A DNA stretch of 14,889 nt from JANXQE01 sp035651635 (GCA_035651635.1 DASRFK010000178.1:1-14889), one strand, 5' to 3'; shown: positions 6,813-14,388, counted from the stretch's first letter. Notes: generated by a model from the letters alone, not told the origin. Program-made: numbers and translations.

Positions 6813-7502
6813 CTATGCGGCCGCGCCGCTCGCGATCTGCCCGTCCACCAACTCGATGACCTTAAGGGCGCGCGCAGCGACGCGCGAATCGTGGGTTGCG
6901 ATGACCAGGGTCGTTTGCCTTTCGGCTCTCAGAGCGACTAACAGCTCGATGATTTCATCTCCGGTGTGCGAATCGAGATTGCCGGTCGGTTCATCCGCCA
7001 GGATCAAATCCGGCTCGTTAATGAGAGCCCTGGCAATGGCAACGCGCTGTTGTTCCCCACCGGACAGCTCGTAAGGCTTATGCTCCATGCGGTCCTTCAG
7101 ACCGACGCGCGACAACAACTCGCGGCCGCGGGTTTCGGCCTGAGCGGCGGGTTTGCGCGCCATGCGCGCGGGCAGGCAGACATTCTCCAATGCATCCAGC
7201 TCGGGCAGCAGGTAATACGCCTGGAAAATGAACCCGACTTCTTCGTTGCGCAAGCGCGCCAGTTCGCGCCGGGAAAGCCCGGCCAGATTGCGGCCAGTAA
7301 GGCGGATCTCCCCCTGGTTGGGCGTGTCCAACCCCCCCAGCATATATAGCAGGGTACTTTTGCCGGCACCGGAGGCGCCGCGCAAGGCCAGGAAATCACC
7401 CCGATTGAGCTCGAGGTCCACGCCGCGGAGCACTTCCAGCGAACGCTTGCCCAACAGGTAGGTTTTATGCACCCCCTTGGCTGAGAGCAATGGCTCACTC
7501 AT
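6813..7502 (-). CDS. lolD: LolD-type lipoprotein-releasing ABC transporter ATPase
   Basis: The 229-aa protein contains every ABC ATPase element in order: Walker A GASGAGKST (42-50), Q-loop Q94 in FQAYYLLPELDALENV, signature LSGGEQQR (146-153), Walker B LILADE (166-171), the D-loop (GNLDS) and H-loop His204 (ATHD). Length and the YYLLPELDALENV segment fit the LolD/MacB/FtsE subgroup. With the LolC/E-like permease it would hydrolyse ATP in the cytoplasm to release lipoproteins from the inner membrane to LolA. The ATG overlaps the permease gene end by eight bases (7495-7502), so they are translationally coupled. A MacB-like or generic FtsX-type exporter is the alternative, but the partner favours Lol. 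Confidence 0.93.
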   Translation of the reverse strand: MSEPLLSAKGVHKTYLLGKRSLEVLRGVDLELNRGDFLALRGASGAGKSTLLYMLGGLDTPNQGEIRLTGRNLAGLSRRELARLRNEEVGFIFQAYYLLPELDALENVCLPARMARKPAAQAETRGRELLSRVGLKDRMEHKPYELSGGEQQRVAIARALINEPDLILADEPTGNLDSHTGDEIIELLVALRAERQTTLVIATHDSRVAARALKVIELVDGQIASGAAA

Positions 7503-8763
7503 AACGTAAAGCGGCGACGGGCTGCAGTCGGCCGGCGCGCCAGGCAGGAATCACTCCGCCGAGCAGGCAAATGAACAGCGCGCTGCCGCAGATCAGCACG
7601 ATGTCGCGTGGAATGATTAAGGAAGGCAGTTCGCTGAAGCCGTAGATCGACGCCGGAAAAAGCTCGAAGCCGGTCATTCGGTTCATGAAATGAAGGAACT
7701 CGTTGCGATAGGAAATAGCCAGCATCCCAAGGCCGAACCCGGCGATGACCCCAACGATGCCAACAAAGCCGCTTTGGCTCAAGAACAGGCCGGACACCTG
7801 CAGATCCGTGGCGCCGAGGGCCTTCAGCATGCCGATCTCCCGTGTTTTTTGGACCACGAACGTTATCAACGCGCTCAAGATGCACAGGGCGGCCACAATC
7901 ATGATGAAGAACAGCAAGTAAAACATCACGTTCTTCTCCACCACCAGCGCACCGAGTATGCTCGAGTTCTCTTCCATCCAGGTGGTGACCCGGAAATCCC
8001 GCCCCAGCACCCGCTCCAGTTGTTGTTGCACGCGCGGCGCCTGGTACGCATCGTTCAGGTTCACTTCCAGTCCGTGAACGCTGTCGCCTAGCAGGTAAAG
8101 GTCTTGAGCATCTTCGAGCGAGGTGATGATGAACGCCGCATTGTACTCGTAGTAGCCCACGTCAAAAATGCCGCGCACTTCAAATTCGTCGGGTAAAACC
8201 GCTTCCTGTTTCTCCTTGTTCTGATTTTGCCGCAACTTGTTCAACTCGCGGGGCGAATAGATCAGCAACCGGTCTCCCAAATTCAAACCCATCGATCGGG
8301 CAAATTCCGCGCCGACCAGCACCCCGCGATCGCTCAAGTCGAACTTGCCGACCAGATTGGTCGCCAGGTTTTGCGCGTTAAGGTCCAGCTTGGGGTCCAT
8401 GCCGCGCATCCAGGGAGCGCCCACCTGGGATTGGCCAACGTCGGGTTGAGTTTCGACAAGGACCTGCGCCAGCACGAAAGGAGCCACCGCCTTGACTGCC
8501 TGATTCGTGGAAATCTCGTTCATTATCGCGCGGTAACCCTTCATCGTGCGGTTGGTGTACGCCACGCGCAGGTGCGGGCTGAACCCCAGGATTTTATCGC
8601 GTAATTGCCGATCGAAGCCGCTCATCACGCTGATGACGATGATCAGAACCGCCACGCCCAGACAAACGCCCAGTACCGAAATGAGCGTGATCACTGACAC
8701 GAACGTGCGTTTAGGCCGCAGATAGCGCAAAGCCAGCAGCAGTTCGAAGGGCAACCTTGACAT
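7495..8763 (-). CDS. lolC: LolC/LolE family permease of the lipoprotein exporter
   Basis: From ATG 8761-8763 the product is 422 aa and opens with the family's typical start, LPFELLLALRYLRPKRTFVS. A first membrane helix (VITLISVLGVCLGVAVLIIV) is followed by a periplasmic MacB_PCD-type domain, which carries phrases such as PFVLAQVLVE. Three C-terminal FtsX helices follow (FYLLFFIMIVAALCILSAL; GFVGIVGVIAGFGLG; VLICGSALFICLLGGVIP). A GTG at 8787 would add eight residues, but that codon lies in the spacer of a promoter with a perfect TTGACA box, so the ATG is preferred. There is only one permease gene here; it may act as a homodimer, as in LolF-type systems, or have a partner elsewhere. LolC, LolE and LolF cannot be told apart by eye. 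Confidence 0.92.
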   Translation of the reverse strand: MSRLPFELLLALRYLRPKRTFVSVITLISVLGVCLGVAVLIIVISVMSGFDRQLRDKILGFSPHLRVAYTNRTMKGYRAIMNEISTNQAVKAVAPFVLAQVLVETQPDVGQSQVGAPWMRGMDPKLDLNAQNLATNLVGKFDLSDRGVLVGAEFARSMGLNLGDRLLIYSPRELNKLRQNQNKEKQEAVLPDEFEVRGIFDVGYYEYNAAFIITSLEDAQDLYLLGDSVHGLEVNLNDAYQAPRVQQQLERVLGRDFRVTTWMEENSSILGALVVEKNVMFYLLFFIMIVAALCILSALITFVVQKTREIGMLKALGATDLQVSGLFLSQSGFVGIVGVIAGFGLGMLAISYRNEFLHFMNRMTGFELFPASIYGFSELPSLIIPRDIVLICGSALFICLLGGVIPAWRAGRLQPVAALRYE

Positions 8764-8770
8764 TAGCGGC

Positions 8771-8799
8771 AAGCTAAAGGCCCGCACCTAACCTGTCAA
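8771..8799 (-). promoter_or_regulatory. Probable promoter of the lolCD operon, leaderless layout
   Basis: On the minus strand a perfect TTGACA (8794-8799) is followed after 17 bp by TAGCTT (8771-8776), a 3 of 6 match to the -10 box. Seven bases later comes the ATG at 8763. Transcription would then begin at or next to the start codon. There is no Shine-Dalgarno site, which fits a leaderless message. Confidence 0.4.
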
Positions 8800-8993
8800 C
8801 GAGGCCTGCACCCAATCGCCGAAACGCTCGGAATACGGTGTTGACGCGAAAGGATGTTGGGCGAGAGGAGCCGCGGTGTAAGGCTGTTCTGCTGAGCGAA
8901 CTCCCCATGTTTTGAGTCTCGCCTTCAGACGGTGCGATGGACGAACTGGTGCTGGATCTCACGGCAAACTTGCTTTGTGGATCGCACCGGCTG

Positions 8994-9117
8994 AGAGCGT
9001 GTTTTAGAATTCGGTTTGGAGTCCCGCCTTTAGGCGGTTTTGGCGCCGGACCGCCTGAAGGCGGGACTCCGAACCCAATACGCCCATGCCCAAGTCGGTA
9101 CTTTTAAAACACGCTCT
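8994..9117. mobile_element. MITE-like nested inverted repeat (R2)
   Basis: Thirteen-base terminal arms (AGAGCGTGTTTTA at 8994-9006, its exact complement at 9105-9117) enclose a second, longer inverted repeat: 26-base arms at 9013-9038 and 9050-9075 around an 11-base loop. The two mismatches in the inner stem are both T opposite G, so in RNA they would be G-U pairs and the stem would be unbroken. Terminal arms, small size (124 bp) and no coding capacity fit a miniature inverted-repeat element, but I see no clear target-site duplication. A structured RNA or terminator is the alternative. Confidence 0.6.
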
Positions 9118-9158
9118 GAGAGCCGGGACTCCGAACAAATACACGCGAACAAAAAACC

Positions 9159-9187
9159 GTGTCAATCGTGTCTCGGGATCTTAAAAT
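9159..9187 (+). promoter_or_regulatory. Possible promoter of the 181-aa gene
   Basis: GTGTCA (9159-9164) and TAAAAT (9182-9187) are 17 bp apart and match the consensus at 4 and 5 of 6 positions. The -10 box ends nine bases before the ATG at 9197, so the leader would be only a few bases or absent. The gene has no Shine-Dalgarno site. Confidence 0.35.
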
Positions 9188-9196
9188 TAACGCGCA

Positions 9197-9742
9197 ATGA
9201 AAATTCAATCCCTGACGGTTGGGTTGCGGGTCAAACATCCTCAATACGGAATTGGAACGGTCAAAGCGGTGTCGGAACATCTGGCCGAGATTCGATTTGA
9301 CGACGCATTGCGCTCAATCGATCCTGAGCTGGGCGACGTGACTCCAGCCGAACCGAGCCTGGCGGTTTCCGGGTTGGAAATCTCCCTGCGCCAGTTTGTA
9401 GAATCTACCATTGAGACCGTGATTGACAGGTTGGGCATGGAAAAGCCTGACGCCGTAGTCGAGCAATTGGGAGCGCGTTGGCAAAAAGGCAAAGCGGTTT
9501 TGCATCCAGCTGACCCGACGCTCCAAACCAAGGAGATCCCCCTCGAAGTATTCTTTCACAAAGTCGTAGGCGTCCGGAACCAATTGCGCGTCCTGGAACA
9601 GAAAATCAATGCTCACCCCGTTTTGTCCGATGCCGAGAAAGTCGAGATGCAGCAATACATCTCCCGCTGTTATGGTTCCCTGACGTCATTTAATTTGCTG
9701 TTCAAGAACAAAGAAGACCAATTCTCCTCCAAATCGGAGTAG
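9197..9742 (+). CDS. Uncharacterised cytoplasmic protein with N-terminal SH3/Tudor-like motif
   Basis: The 181-aa product has no signal peptide or membrane segment. Residues about 8-34 (GLRVKHPQYGIGTVKAVSEH then AEIRFDD) match the 'G..V.HP.YG.G.V' pattern of the small SH3/Tudor-like domains found, for example, at the UvrD/PcrA C-terminus and in CarD-type proteins, where they contact RNA polymerase or nucleic acid. The remainder is predicted helical, with a charged tail (NKEDQFSSKSE). I do not recognise a named family for the full length. A role in transcription or nucleic-acid metabolism is a guess from the N-terminal motif alone. The start is the only ATG that keeps the motif intact, and a promoter candidate lies just upstream. 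The minus-strand frames over it are shadows. Confidence 0.75.
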   Translation: MKIQSLTVGLRVKHPQYGIGTVKAVSEHLAEIRFDDALRSIDPELGDVTPAEPSLAVSGLEISLRQFVESTIETVIDRLGMEKPDAVVEQLGARWQKGKAVLHPADPTLQTKEIPLEVFFHKVVGVRNQLRVLEQKINAHPVLSDAEKVEMQQYISRCYGSLTSFNLLFKNKEDQFSSKSE

Positions 9743-9777
9743 TCGCCTTTTCATAAACGTTACGGATTCCGAAGGTT

Positions 9778-9890
9778 TTGGAGTGCCCCGCTGGGCGGCG
9801 CTTTTGGGGACGATGTAGGGTCGAATGATGCGGTCTTTCGCGGTCACCCGCCGTTCGGTTCGAAAAGCGGCGCAGAGCGCCGCACTCCAA
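9778..9890. repeat. Hairpin repeat R3, inverted pair
   Basis: The left unit (9778-9807) and right unit (9861-9890, opposite orientation) share TTGGAGTG, a GC hairpin and CTTTT. The right stem is GCGGCGC/GCGCCGC. In the left unit one stem pair has changed from G-C to C-G on both sides, so pairing there survives, while a neighbouring position has become a C/C mismatch. The two units could also pair with each other across 53 bp. Confidence 0.65.
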
Positions 9891-10026
9891 GACGCTGGCC
9901 CGTGAGTTTTGCGCGCGACCAGGTTCCTGGTCCCAATGCGCGCGTCCAAAGAGAAAGGGGCTCTGCACAAGCTCCGGCTGATTTGTCAGTCAAACACCGA
10001 CAAAGCAAACAGTCCCACGCCGATGG

Positions 10027-10040
10027 GAGGCAATTGCCTC
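10027..10040. promoter_or_regulatory. Perfect 14-bp palindrome upstream of the C25-like gene
   Basis: GAGGCAATTGCCTC is fully self-complementary and ends 20 bp before the ATG at 10061. The position suits an operator for a dimeric regulator, or a small mRNA hairpin near the start. I see no second copy in the window and cannot name a regulator. Confidence 0.25.
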
Positions 10041-10060
10041 TAAATGCATTCTAGGCGCCG

Positions 10061-11980
10061 ATGCGCAAAGCCATCGGTGTCCTGGTGATCGTCGCGGTTA
10101 TCGCGGTCGGCTTTAACGGCCACTGCGTCGAGAGTACCGCTGAGTACTCAGTCCAGCTCAGTGTCACTATCCAAACCAATCCGGCGGCCATCCAGCTCAA
10201 CTGGCCGCAAGACCAGTGCACTCCTCCGACCCGTTACGAGCTGTTCCGGAAAGATCCCGAGAGTTCCTGGTGGGGCCGAGCTACCTATTTGCCAGGGACG
10301 GCCACGACTTTCCTGGATACGAACGTGGCGATCGGCTCGGCGTATGAATATCAGATGGTCAAGGCCACGCACCGTTACAATGGTTACGGTTACATCTGCG
10401 CCGGCATCCAACTGCCCACCGTCGAAGACCGGGGTAAAGTGCTGTTGGTGGTAGACTCTACCTATGCCGCTGATCTGAAAACCGAGTTGACCCAACTCGC
10501 CGAGGATTTGCGGGGTGACGGCTGGTCGGTCGTTCGGTTGAACGTAAACCGCGATGATTCCGTGCTTAAGGTTAAGGCGCTGATTCAAGCCGAGTACGCT
10601 GCCGATCCGGCCCATGTCAACTGCGTCTTTCTCTTTGGCCACGTTCCGGTGCCGTATTCAGGCAACATCGTTCCCGATGGCCATGTCCCCGACCATCAAG
10701 GCGCCTGGCCGTGCGATGGCTTTTATGGGGATATGGATGGCACCTGGACTGACAATTCGGTCAACGTGGCGGTTGCCAGCGACCCGCGGAACCGTAACGT
10801 GCCTGGCGACGGCAAGTTCGACCAATCCATTTTCCCGGCGCCATTGCGGCTCATGGTGGGGCGGGTCGATCTGGCAGACATGCCCGGCCGTCTGTGCGTG
10901 GGCGGCCCCGGCACATTCCCCAGCGAATTGGAATTGCTGCGCAATTACCTGGCCAAGGATCACAAATTTCGCATGGGGCAAGTCGACCTGCCCCGTCGAG
11001 GGATCGTGGGCGATTATTTCGGCATTCGGGATGGCGAAGCCTTTGCGGCCAGTGGCTGGCGCAATCTCTCGGCATTTTTTGGCGCAAGCCAGGTCGATTC
11101 CTTGCCGCAGGAAGGCACTTGGGTCCAGAACTTAAGCACCAATGCCTTTCTGTGGGCCTACGGCTGCGGCCCGGGCACTTACACGAGCATGGGCGGCCTT
11201 GGCACAGCGAACGCGTACCATGACGGTGTCACCACCGACCTGGTGAAAGCGGATATCAAATCCGTCTTTACGATGCTCTTTGGCAGCTGGCTGGGCGATT
11301 GGGACTCGGAAGATGATTTTCAGCGCGCGGTTCTGGCGACACCGACCTATGGCCTGACCTGCTGCTGGTCCGGCCGTCCCCACTGGTTTTTGCATCACAT
11401 GGCCCTGGGCGCGCCCATCGGTTTCAGCACGCGGCTGACTCAGAACAACCGGCGCGACGGGTTATATCACAACCAGCTGAACAACGGCGCCGCGCAAATC
11501 CACATCGCCTTAATGGGCGATCCCACTTTGCGCATGCATGTCGTCGTGCCGCCCGGTTTCGTGTCGGCCGCGCGAACCGATGCGGGCGTGGTCCTGGACT
11601 GGCACGAGGGTGACGAGTCGGTCCTTGGTTACCAGGTGTATCGCGCTCCAAATCCCGAAGGCCCTTTCGAGCGCTTAACCTCCCGTCCAATCACCGCCAC
11701 CACCTTCACCGACCCGCGACCGGAGCATGCTCCCACCTATATGGTTCGCGCCCTTAAACTCGAACTCTCCGGCAGCGGTTCCTATCACAACCTCAGCCAG
11801 GGCGCTTTTATCAGCGTTCCTGGAGAAACCCCGGCTCCTTTTGTTCCGGCCCTGGCAGCGCGTGCCAATCTCGGCGAGTATACCACCGCAACTCACTCCG
11901 TTTCGGGTGGCAGCCTCTCGACCAATTCAATCCCCGAGAGCACCGGCCGCAGTACCGCCCAAACTCTGCACGTGGACTAA
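10061..11980 (+). CDS. Secreted gingipain (C25)-like protein with FN3 domains, catalytic pair apparently replaced
   Basis: The 639-aa product has a signal peptide (about 20-25 residues, hydrophobic GVLVIVAVIAVGF). Residues about 28-125 look like an FN3-type beta-sandwich (YELFRKD, TTFLDTNV, YEYQMV). Residues about 130-493 form an alpha/beta domain resembling peptidase family C25: VLLVVD start, FLFGHVPVPYSG, PLRLMVGRVDLADM, and the closing ALMGDPTLR (483-491). A second FN3 follows (about 497-588) and then a Ser/Thr-rich tail. In gingipains a GHG histidine and a later Cys are catalytic. Here the corresponding segments appear to read GCG (368-370) and FGSW (S409), so the enzyme may be inactive or use other residues; my alignment is by eye. 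There is no Shine-Dalgarno site. No typical C-terminal sorting domain is obvious. Confidence 0.75.
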   Translation: MRKAIGVLVIVAVIAVGFNGHCVESTAEYSVQLSVTIQTNPAAIQLNWPQDQCTPPTRYELFRKDPESSWWGRATYLPGTATTFLDTNVAIGSAYEYQMVKATHRYNGYGYICAGIQLPTVEDRGKVLLVVDSTYAADLKTELTQLAEDLRGDGWSVVRLNVNRDDSVLKVKALIQAEYAADPAHVNCVFLFGHVPVPYSGNIVPDGHVPDHQGAWPCDGFYGDMDGTWTDNSVNVAVASDPRNRNVPGDGKFDQSIFPAPLRLMVGRVDLADMPGRLCVGGPGTFPSELELLRNYLAKDHKFRMGQVDLPRRGIVGDYFGIRDGEAFAASGWRNLSAFFGASQVDSLPQEGTWVQNLSTNAFLWAYGCGPGTYTSMGGLGTANAYHDGVTTDLVKADIKSVFTMLFGSWLGDWDSEDDFQRAVLATPTYGLTCCWSGRPHWFLHHMALGAPIGFSTRLTQNNRRDGLYHNQLNNGAAQIHIALMGDPTLRMHVVVPPGFVSAARTDAGVVLDWHEGDESVLGYQVYRAPNPEGPFERLTSRPITATTFTDPRPEHAPTYMVRALKLELSGSGSYHNLSQGAFISVPGETPAPFVPALAARANLGEYTTATHSVSGGSLSTNSIPESTGRSTAQTLHVD

Positions 11981-11992
11981 ACGCGGTTTCTC

Positions 11993-12048
11993 CTCAGGTA
12001 GATGACATCGCGCGCTGCGATGTCCCCGCCCGCGTCCAGCGGGCGGAA
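11993..12048 (-). repeat. Double-hairpin repeat R1, inverted copy D
   Basis: Read on the minus strand this matches copy A nearly base for base through both hairpins. It differs at the outer end of the second stem, where the last GGG/CCC pairing is lost and the loop gains two bases (GACATCGC with GCGATGTC remain paired). It begins 12 bp after the stop of the C25-like gene, so it is transcribed in that gene's 3' region. Confidence 0.85.
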
Positions 12049-12079
12049 CGAATGCAAGGGGAATGACGTTCACATCGGA

Positions 12080-12128
12080 CGTTGCGCCGCTGAACGCGGC
12101 GCGGACGGCGCAGCGCGCCATCCCTACC
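12080..12128 (+). repeat. Diverged R1 repeat, copy E
   Basis: The unit keeps the R1 layout (GCCGC-TGAAC-GCGGC hairpin, then GGCGC-AGC-GCGCC hairpin, then TCCCTACC) although many stem bases differ from copies A-D. The AGC loop and the ending are conserved. The stems have changed on both sides, so pairing persists. Confidence 0.65.
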
Positions 12129-12321
12129 ATTGTTTTGGACCTCGCGCTGCGACGCCCCCAACCGCTGCTTCATTCCGTCATCGTTAAATAATTAGCGATG
12201 TGCACTGGGTTGCAGCATTGCCTTGGAAGACAAGGATCTACTAATCTGAATTAGCCCCGACGATGCCTGGCGAGGTCCGACGGTTGCGCCGACTCTAAGA
12301 ATTCGTAGCGGGCTCCTTTGC

Positions 12322-14388
12322 ATGAAAACATTACTTGGAAAACACGGACGCTGGCTGGTCCTGCCGGCAATGGCCGGTCTGGCCGCCAGCGCTTTAGCAG
12401 AAAATCCGAGCGGTGTCGGCCCGCAAGCGGCCGCCCAATCAATCAGCCGCTTCAAAGTTGCCGATGGGCTTGAGGTCTCGCTGTTTGCCTCGGAACCGTT
12501 GGTGCGAAATCCAACGGATATGGATATCGATGAGCGTGGCCGGGTCTGGATCACCGAAGGAGTGAATTATCGATCTACTTTCCAGAAGTGGGGTGTTCTT
12601 CAACCCGAAGGCGACCGAATTCTGACGCTGGAATATGCTTCCGACGGGAGTGTGAAGGAAAAGGTGTTTTACCAGGATCCGAGCGTGAACACGGCATTGG
12701 GGATTTGCGTGCTGGGCAACAAAGTAATCGTCTCGGATTCACCCAACGTGTACGTGCTGACGGATACGGACGGAGATGGACTGGCGGATAAACGCGAGTT
12801 GTTATTCACCGGGATCAGTGGCAAGGACCACGATCACGGCGTGCATGCCTTCCTTTTCGGTCCGGACGGGAAGCTCTATTTCAACATGGGCAACGAGGGG
12901 AAGCATTTGTTTTATCCTCTCAACAAGGAAGTGCCGCTGCACGGACGCCTGGAAGAAGTGCCGATGAAGCCGGTCATCGATCTGGATGGCAATGAGGTCA
13001 ACAATCTTGGCAAACCATACCGGATGGGGATGGTCTTTCGGTGCAATCTGGACGGGAGCGACGTCGAGACGCTGGCCTGGAATTTCCGCAACAATTACGA
13101 GGTCGCAGTCGACTCGTTCGGCACGTTGTGGCAGTCCGACAACGACGATGACGGCAATAAAGGCGTGCGCATCAATTACGTCATGGAATACGGCAACTAT
13201 GGCTACGCCGACGAAATGACCGGTGAAGGCTGGTCCACCGGCTGGTCCAAAGCAAAGGCAAAGGGGGCGCCGGAAGATTCGAAGGTATTCTATGAATGGC
13301 ACCAATATGATCCCGGCGTAGTGCCGAACCTGCTCCACACCGGCGCCGGTTCACCCACCGGCATTATTGCGTACGAAGGCAAACTGCTTCCGGAAGCCTT
13401 TCGTAATCGCGTCATTCACTGCGACGCTTTGCCGCGGGTTGTGCGTGCGTATCCGACTCGCGCGAACGGCGCCGGTTACCAGGCCGAGATTGCGGACCTC
13501 CTGACTACCCCCGACCAGTGGTTTCGGCCGGTAGATGTTTGCGCGGCTCCCGATGGATCGCTGTACGTCGCCGATTGGAACGACTCGGGGGTTGGCGGCC
13601 ACTACATGGCCGACCAGAACGTCGCCACCATGACCGGGCGGATTTACCGGCTCGCTCCGCCGGGCAGCAAACCAAAGGTTCCAAAGCTCAACCTCCGGTC
13701 GGCTGCCGGCTGCCTCGAGGCGCTGCAATCCCCCAATCTCTCTACCCGATACCTCGCGTGGACCAAGCTGCACGAGCGGAAGGCCGGCGCAGAGAAAAGC
13801 CTGCTCAAGCTTTGGCAAAAGAGCGATTCGCCAGAAATGCGCGCCCGGGCGTTGCAACTGCTGGCCCGCATTCCCGGCCGCGAGCAGCATTACCTGTCCG
13901 CGGCGCTGCACGATGCCAATTCTGACCTCCGCATCACCGCGCTGCGCATTGCCCGGCAATTGAGGCTGGATGTGATTCCCATGGTTAAAACGCTGACGCA
14001 TGACAACTCCGCGCAGGTACGGCGCGAATGTGCCATTGCTCTACGACATAACAACTCCCCGGAAGCTGCAAAACTCTGGGCCGAACTAGCACTGCAGCAC
14101 GATGGCCAGGATCGCTGGTATCTCGAAGCGCTGGGCATCGGGGCCGATCGCCAATGGGATCCGTTTCTGGACGCCTGGCTGACCGCAGTGGGTGAACGAT
14201 GGGATACGGCCGCCGGCCGCGATATTATCTGGCGTTCCCGGAGCAAGAAAACACCCGCGCTGCTGGTGAAAATTATCGGCGATAAGAATCTCACGGCTCA
14301 AGCGCGAGAACATTATTTTCGGTCGCTGGACTTCATCAACGGGCCGGAGAAGGAAGCGGCACTGGTCCAACTTCTCACCGCACAATAG
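12322..14388 (+). CDS. PVC-type membrane-bound dehydrogenase-domain protein: beta-propeller plus HEAT repeats
   Basis: The 688-aa product has a signal peptide of about 26 residues (cleavage after ALA, then ENPS). Residues about 42-450 match the planctomycete/verrucomicrobial propeller domain known as TIGR02604: FKVADGLEVSLFASEP, NPTDMDIDERGRVWITEG, a calcium-site-like DTDGDGLADKREL, DHGVHAFLFGPDGKLYFNMG and SPTGIIAYEG. Residues about 465-685 are helical HEAT-type repeats (LLKLWQKSDSPEMRARALQLLAR and similar). No CxxCH haem motif is present; in many relatives a C-terminal cytochrome c is fused. Such proteins are thought to act in the periplasm in sugar or polysaccharide oxidation, but the substrate is unknown. 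The next gene appears to carry the missing part. Confidence 0.9.
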   Translation: MKTLLGKHGRWLVLPAMAGLAASALAENPSGVGPQAAAQSISRFKVADGLEVSLFASEPLVRNPTDMDIDERGRVWITEGVNYRSTFQKWGVLQPEGDRILTLEYASDGSVKEKVFYQDPSVNTALGICVLGNKVIVSDSPNVYVLTDTDGDGLADKRELLFTGISGKDHDHGVHAFLFGPDGKLYFNMGNEGKHLFYPLNKEVPLHGRLEEVPMKPVIDLDGNEVNNLGKPYRMGMVFRCNLDGSDVETLAWNFRNNYEVAVDSFGTLWQSDNDDDGNKGVRINYVMEYGNYGYADEMTGEGWSTGWSKAKAKGAPEDSKVFYEWHQYDPGVVPNLLHTGAGSPTGIIAYEGKLLPEAFRNRVIHCDALPRVVRAYPTRANGAGYQAEIADLLTTPDQWFRPVDVCAAPDGSLYVADWNDSGVGGHYMADQNVATMTGRIYRLAPPGSKPKVPKLNLRSAAGCLEALQSPNLSTRYLAWTKLHERKAGAEKSLLKLWQKSDSPEMRARALQLLARIPGREQHYLSAALHDANSDLRITALRIARQLRLDVIPMVKTLTHDNSAQVRRECAIALRHNNSPEAAKLWAELALQHDGQDRWYLEALGIGADRQWDPFLDAWLTAVGERWDTAAGRDIIWRSRSKKTPALLVKIIGDKNLTAQAREHYFRSLDFINGPEKEAALVQLLTAQ

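Larger units (their letters stand above)
8764..9196. other. Intergenic region dominated by inverted repeats
   Basis: This 433-bp gap between divergent genes holds the lolC promoter candidate, two direct copies of an AGGCC-Y-GCACC segment (8778-8791 and 8803-8817), a 9-bp inverted repeat CGGTGCGAT/ATCGCACCG (8930-8938 and 8981-8989), the nested MITE-like element (8994-9117) and a promoter candidate for the next gene. Fragments of repeat R2 flank the element: a diverged copy of its stem at 8911-8933 and GGGACTCCGAAC at about 9125-9136. The short minus-strand frame at 8774-8962 is composed of repeat sequence and is not a gene. Confidence 0.6.
9743..10060. other. Intergenic region with inverted R3 pair and a palindrome
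   Basis: No gene is visible. Two R3 units face each other (9778-9807 and 9861-9890) 53 bp apart. Beyond them, a perfect 14-bp palindrome lies 20 bp before the next start. The minus-strand frames at 9686-9970 read through the repeats and give the CGALRRF-type peptides that such elements encode by chance. Confidence 0.6.
11981..12321. other. Intergenic region with two opposed R1 repeats
   Basis: No gene is visible. Copy D of R1 lies inverted at 11993-12048 and the diverged copy E follows in the opposite orientation at 12080-12128. Downstream, from about 12180, the sequence becomes more AT-rich before the ATG at 12322, and TTGCCT (about 12216-12221) with TAATCT 18 bp later is a weak promoter candidate that I do not list separately. 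No Shine-Dalgarno site precedes the ATG. Confidence 0.55.

Noticed and set aside
9686..9970. Two minus-strand frames of 88-94 codons after the 181-aa gene
   Set aside because: They are made of R3 repeat sequence and overlap each other in two frames.
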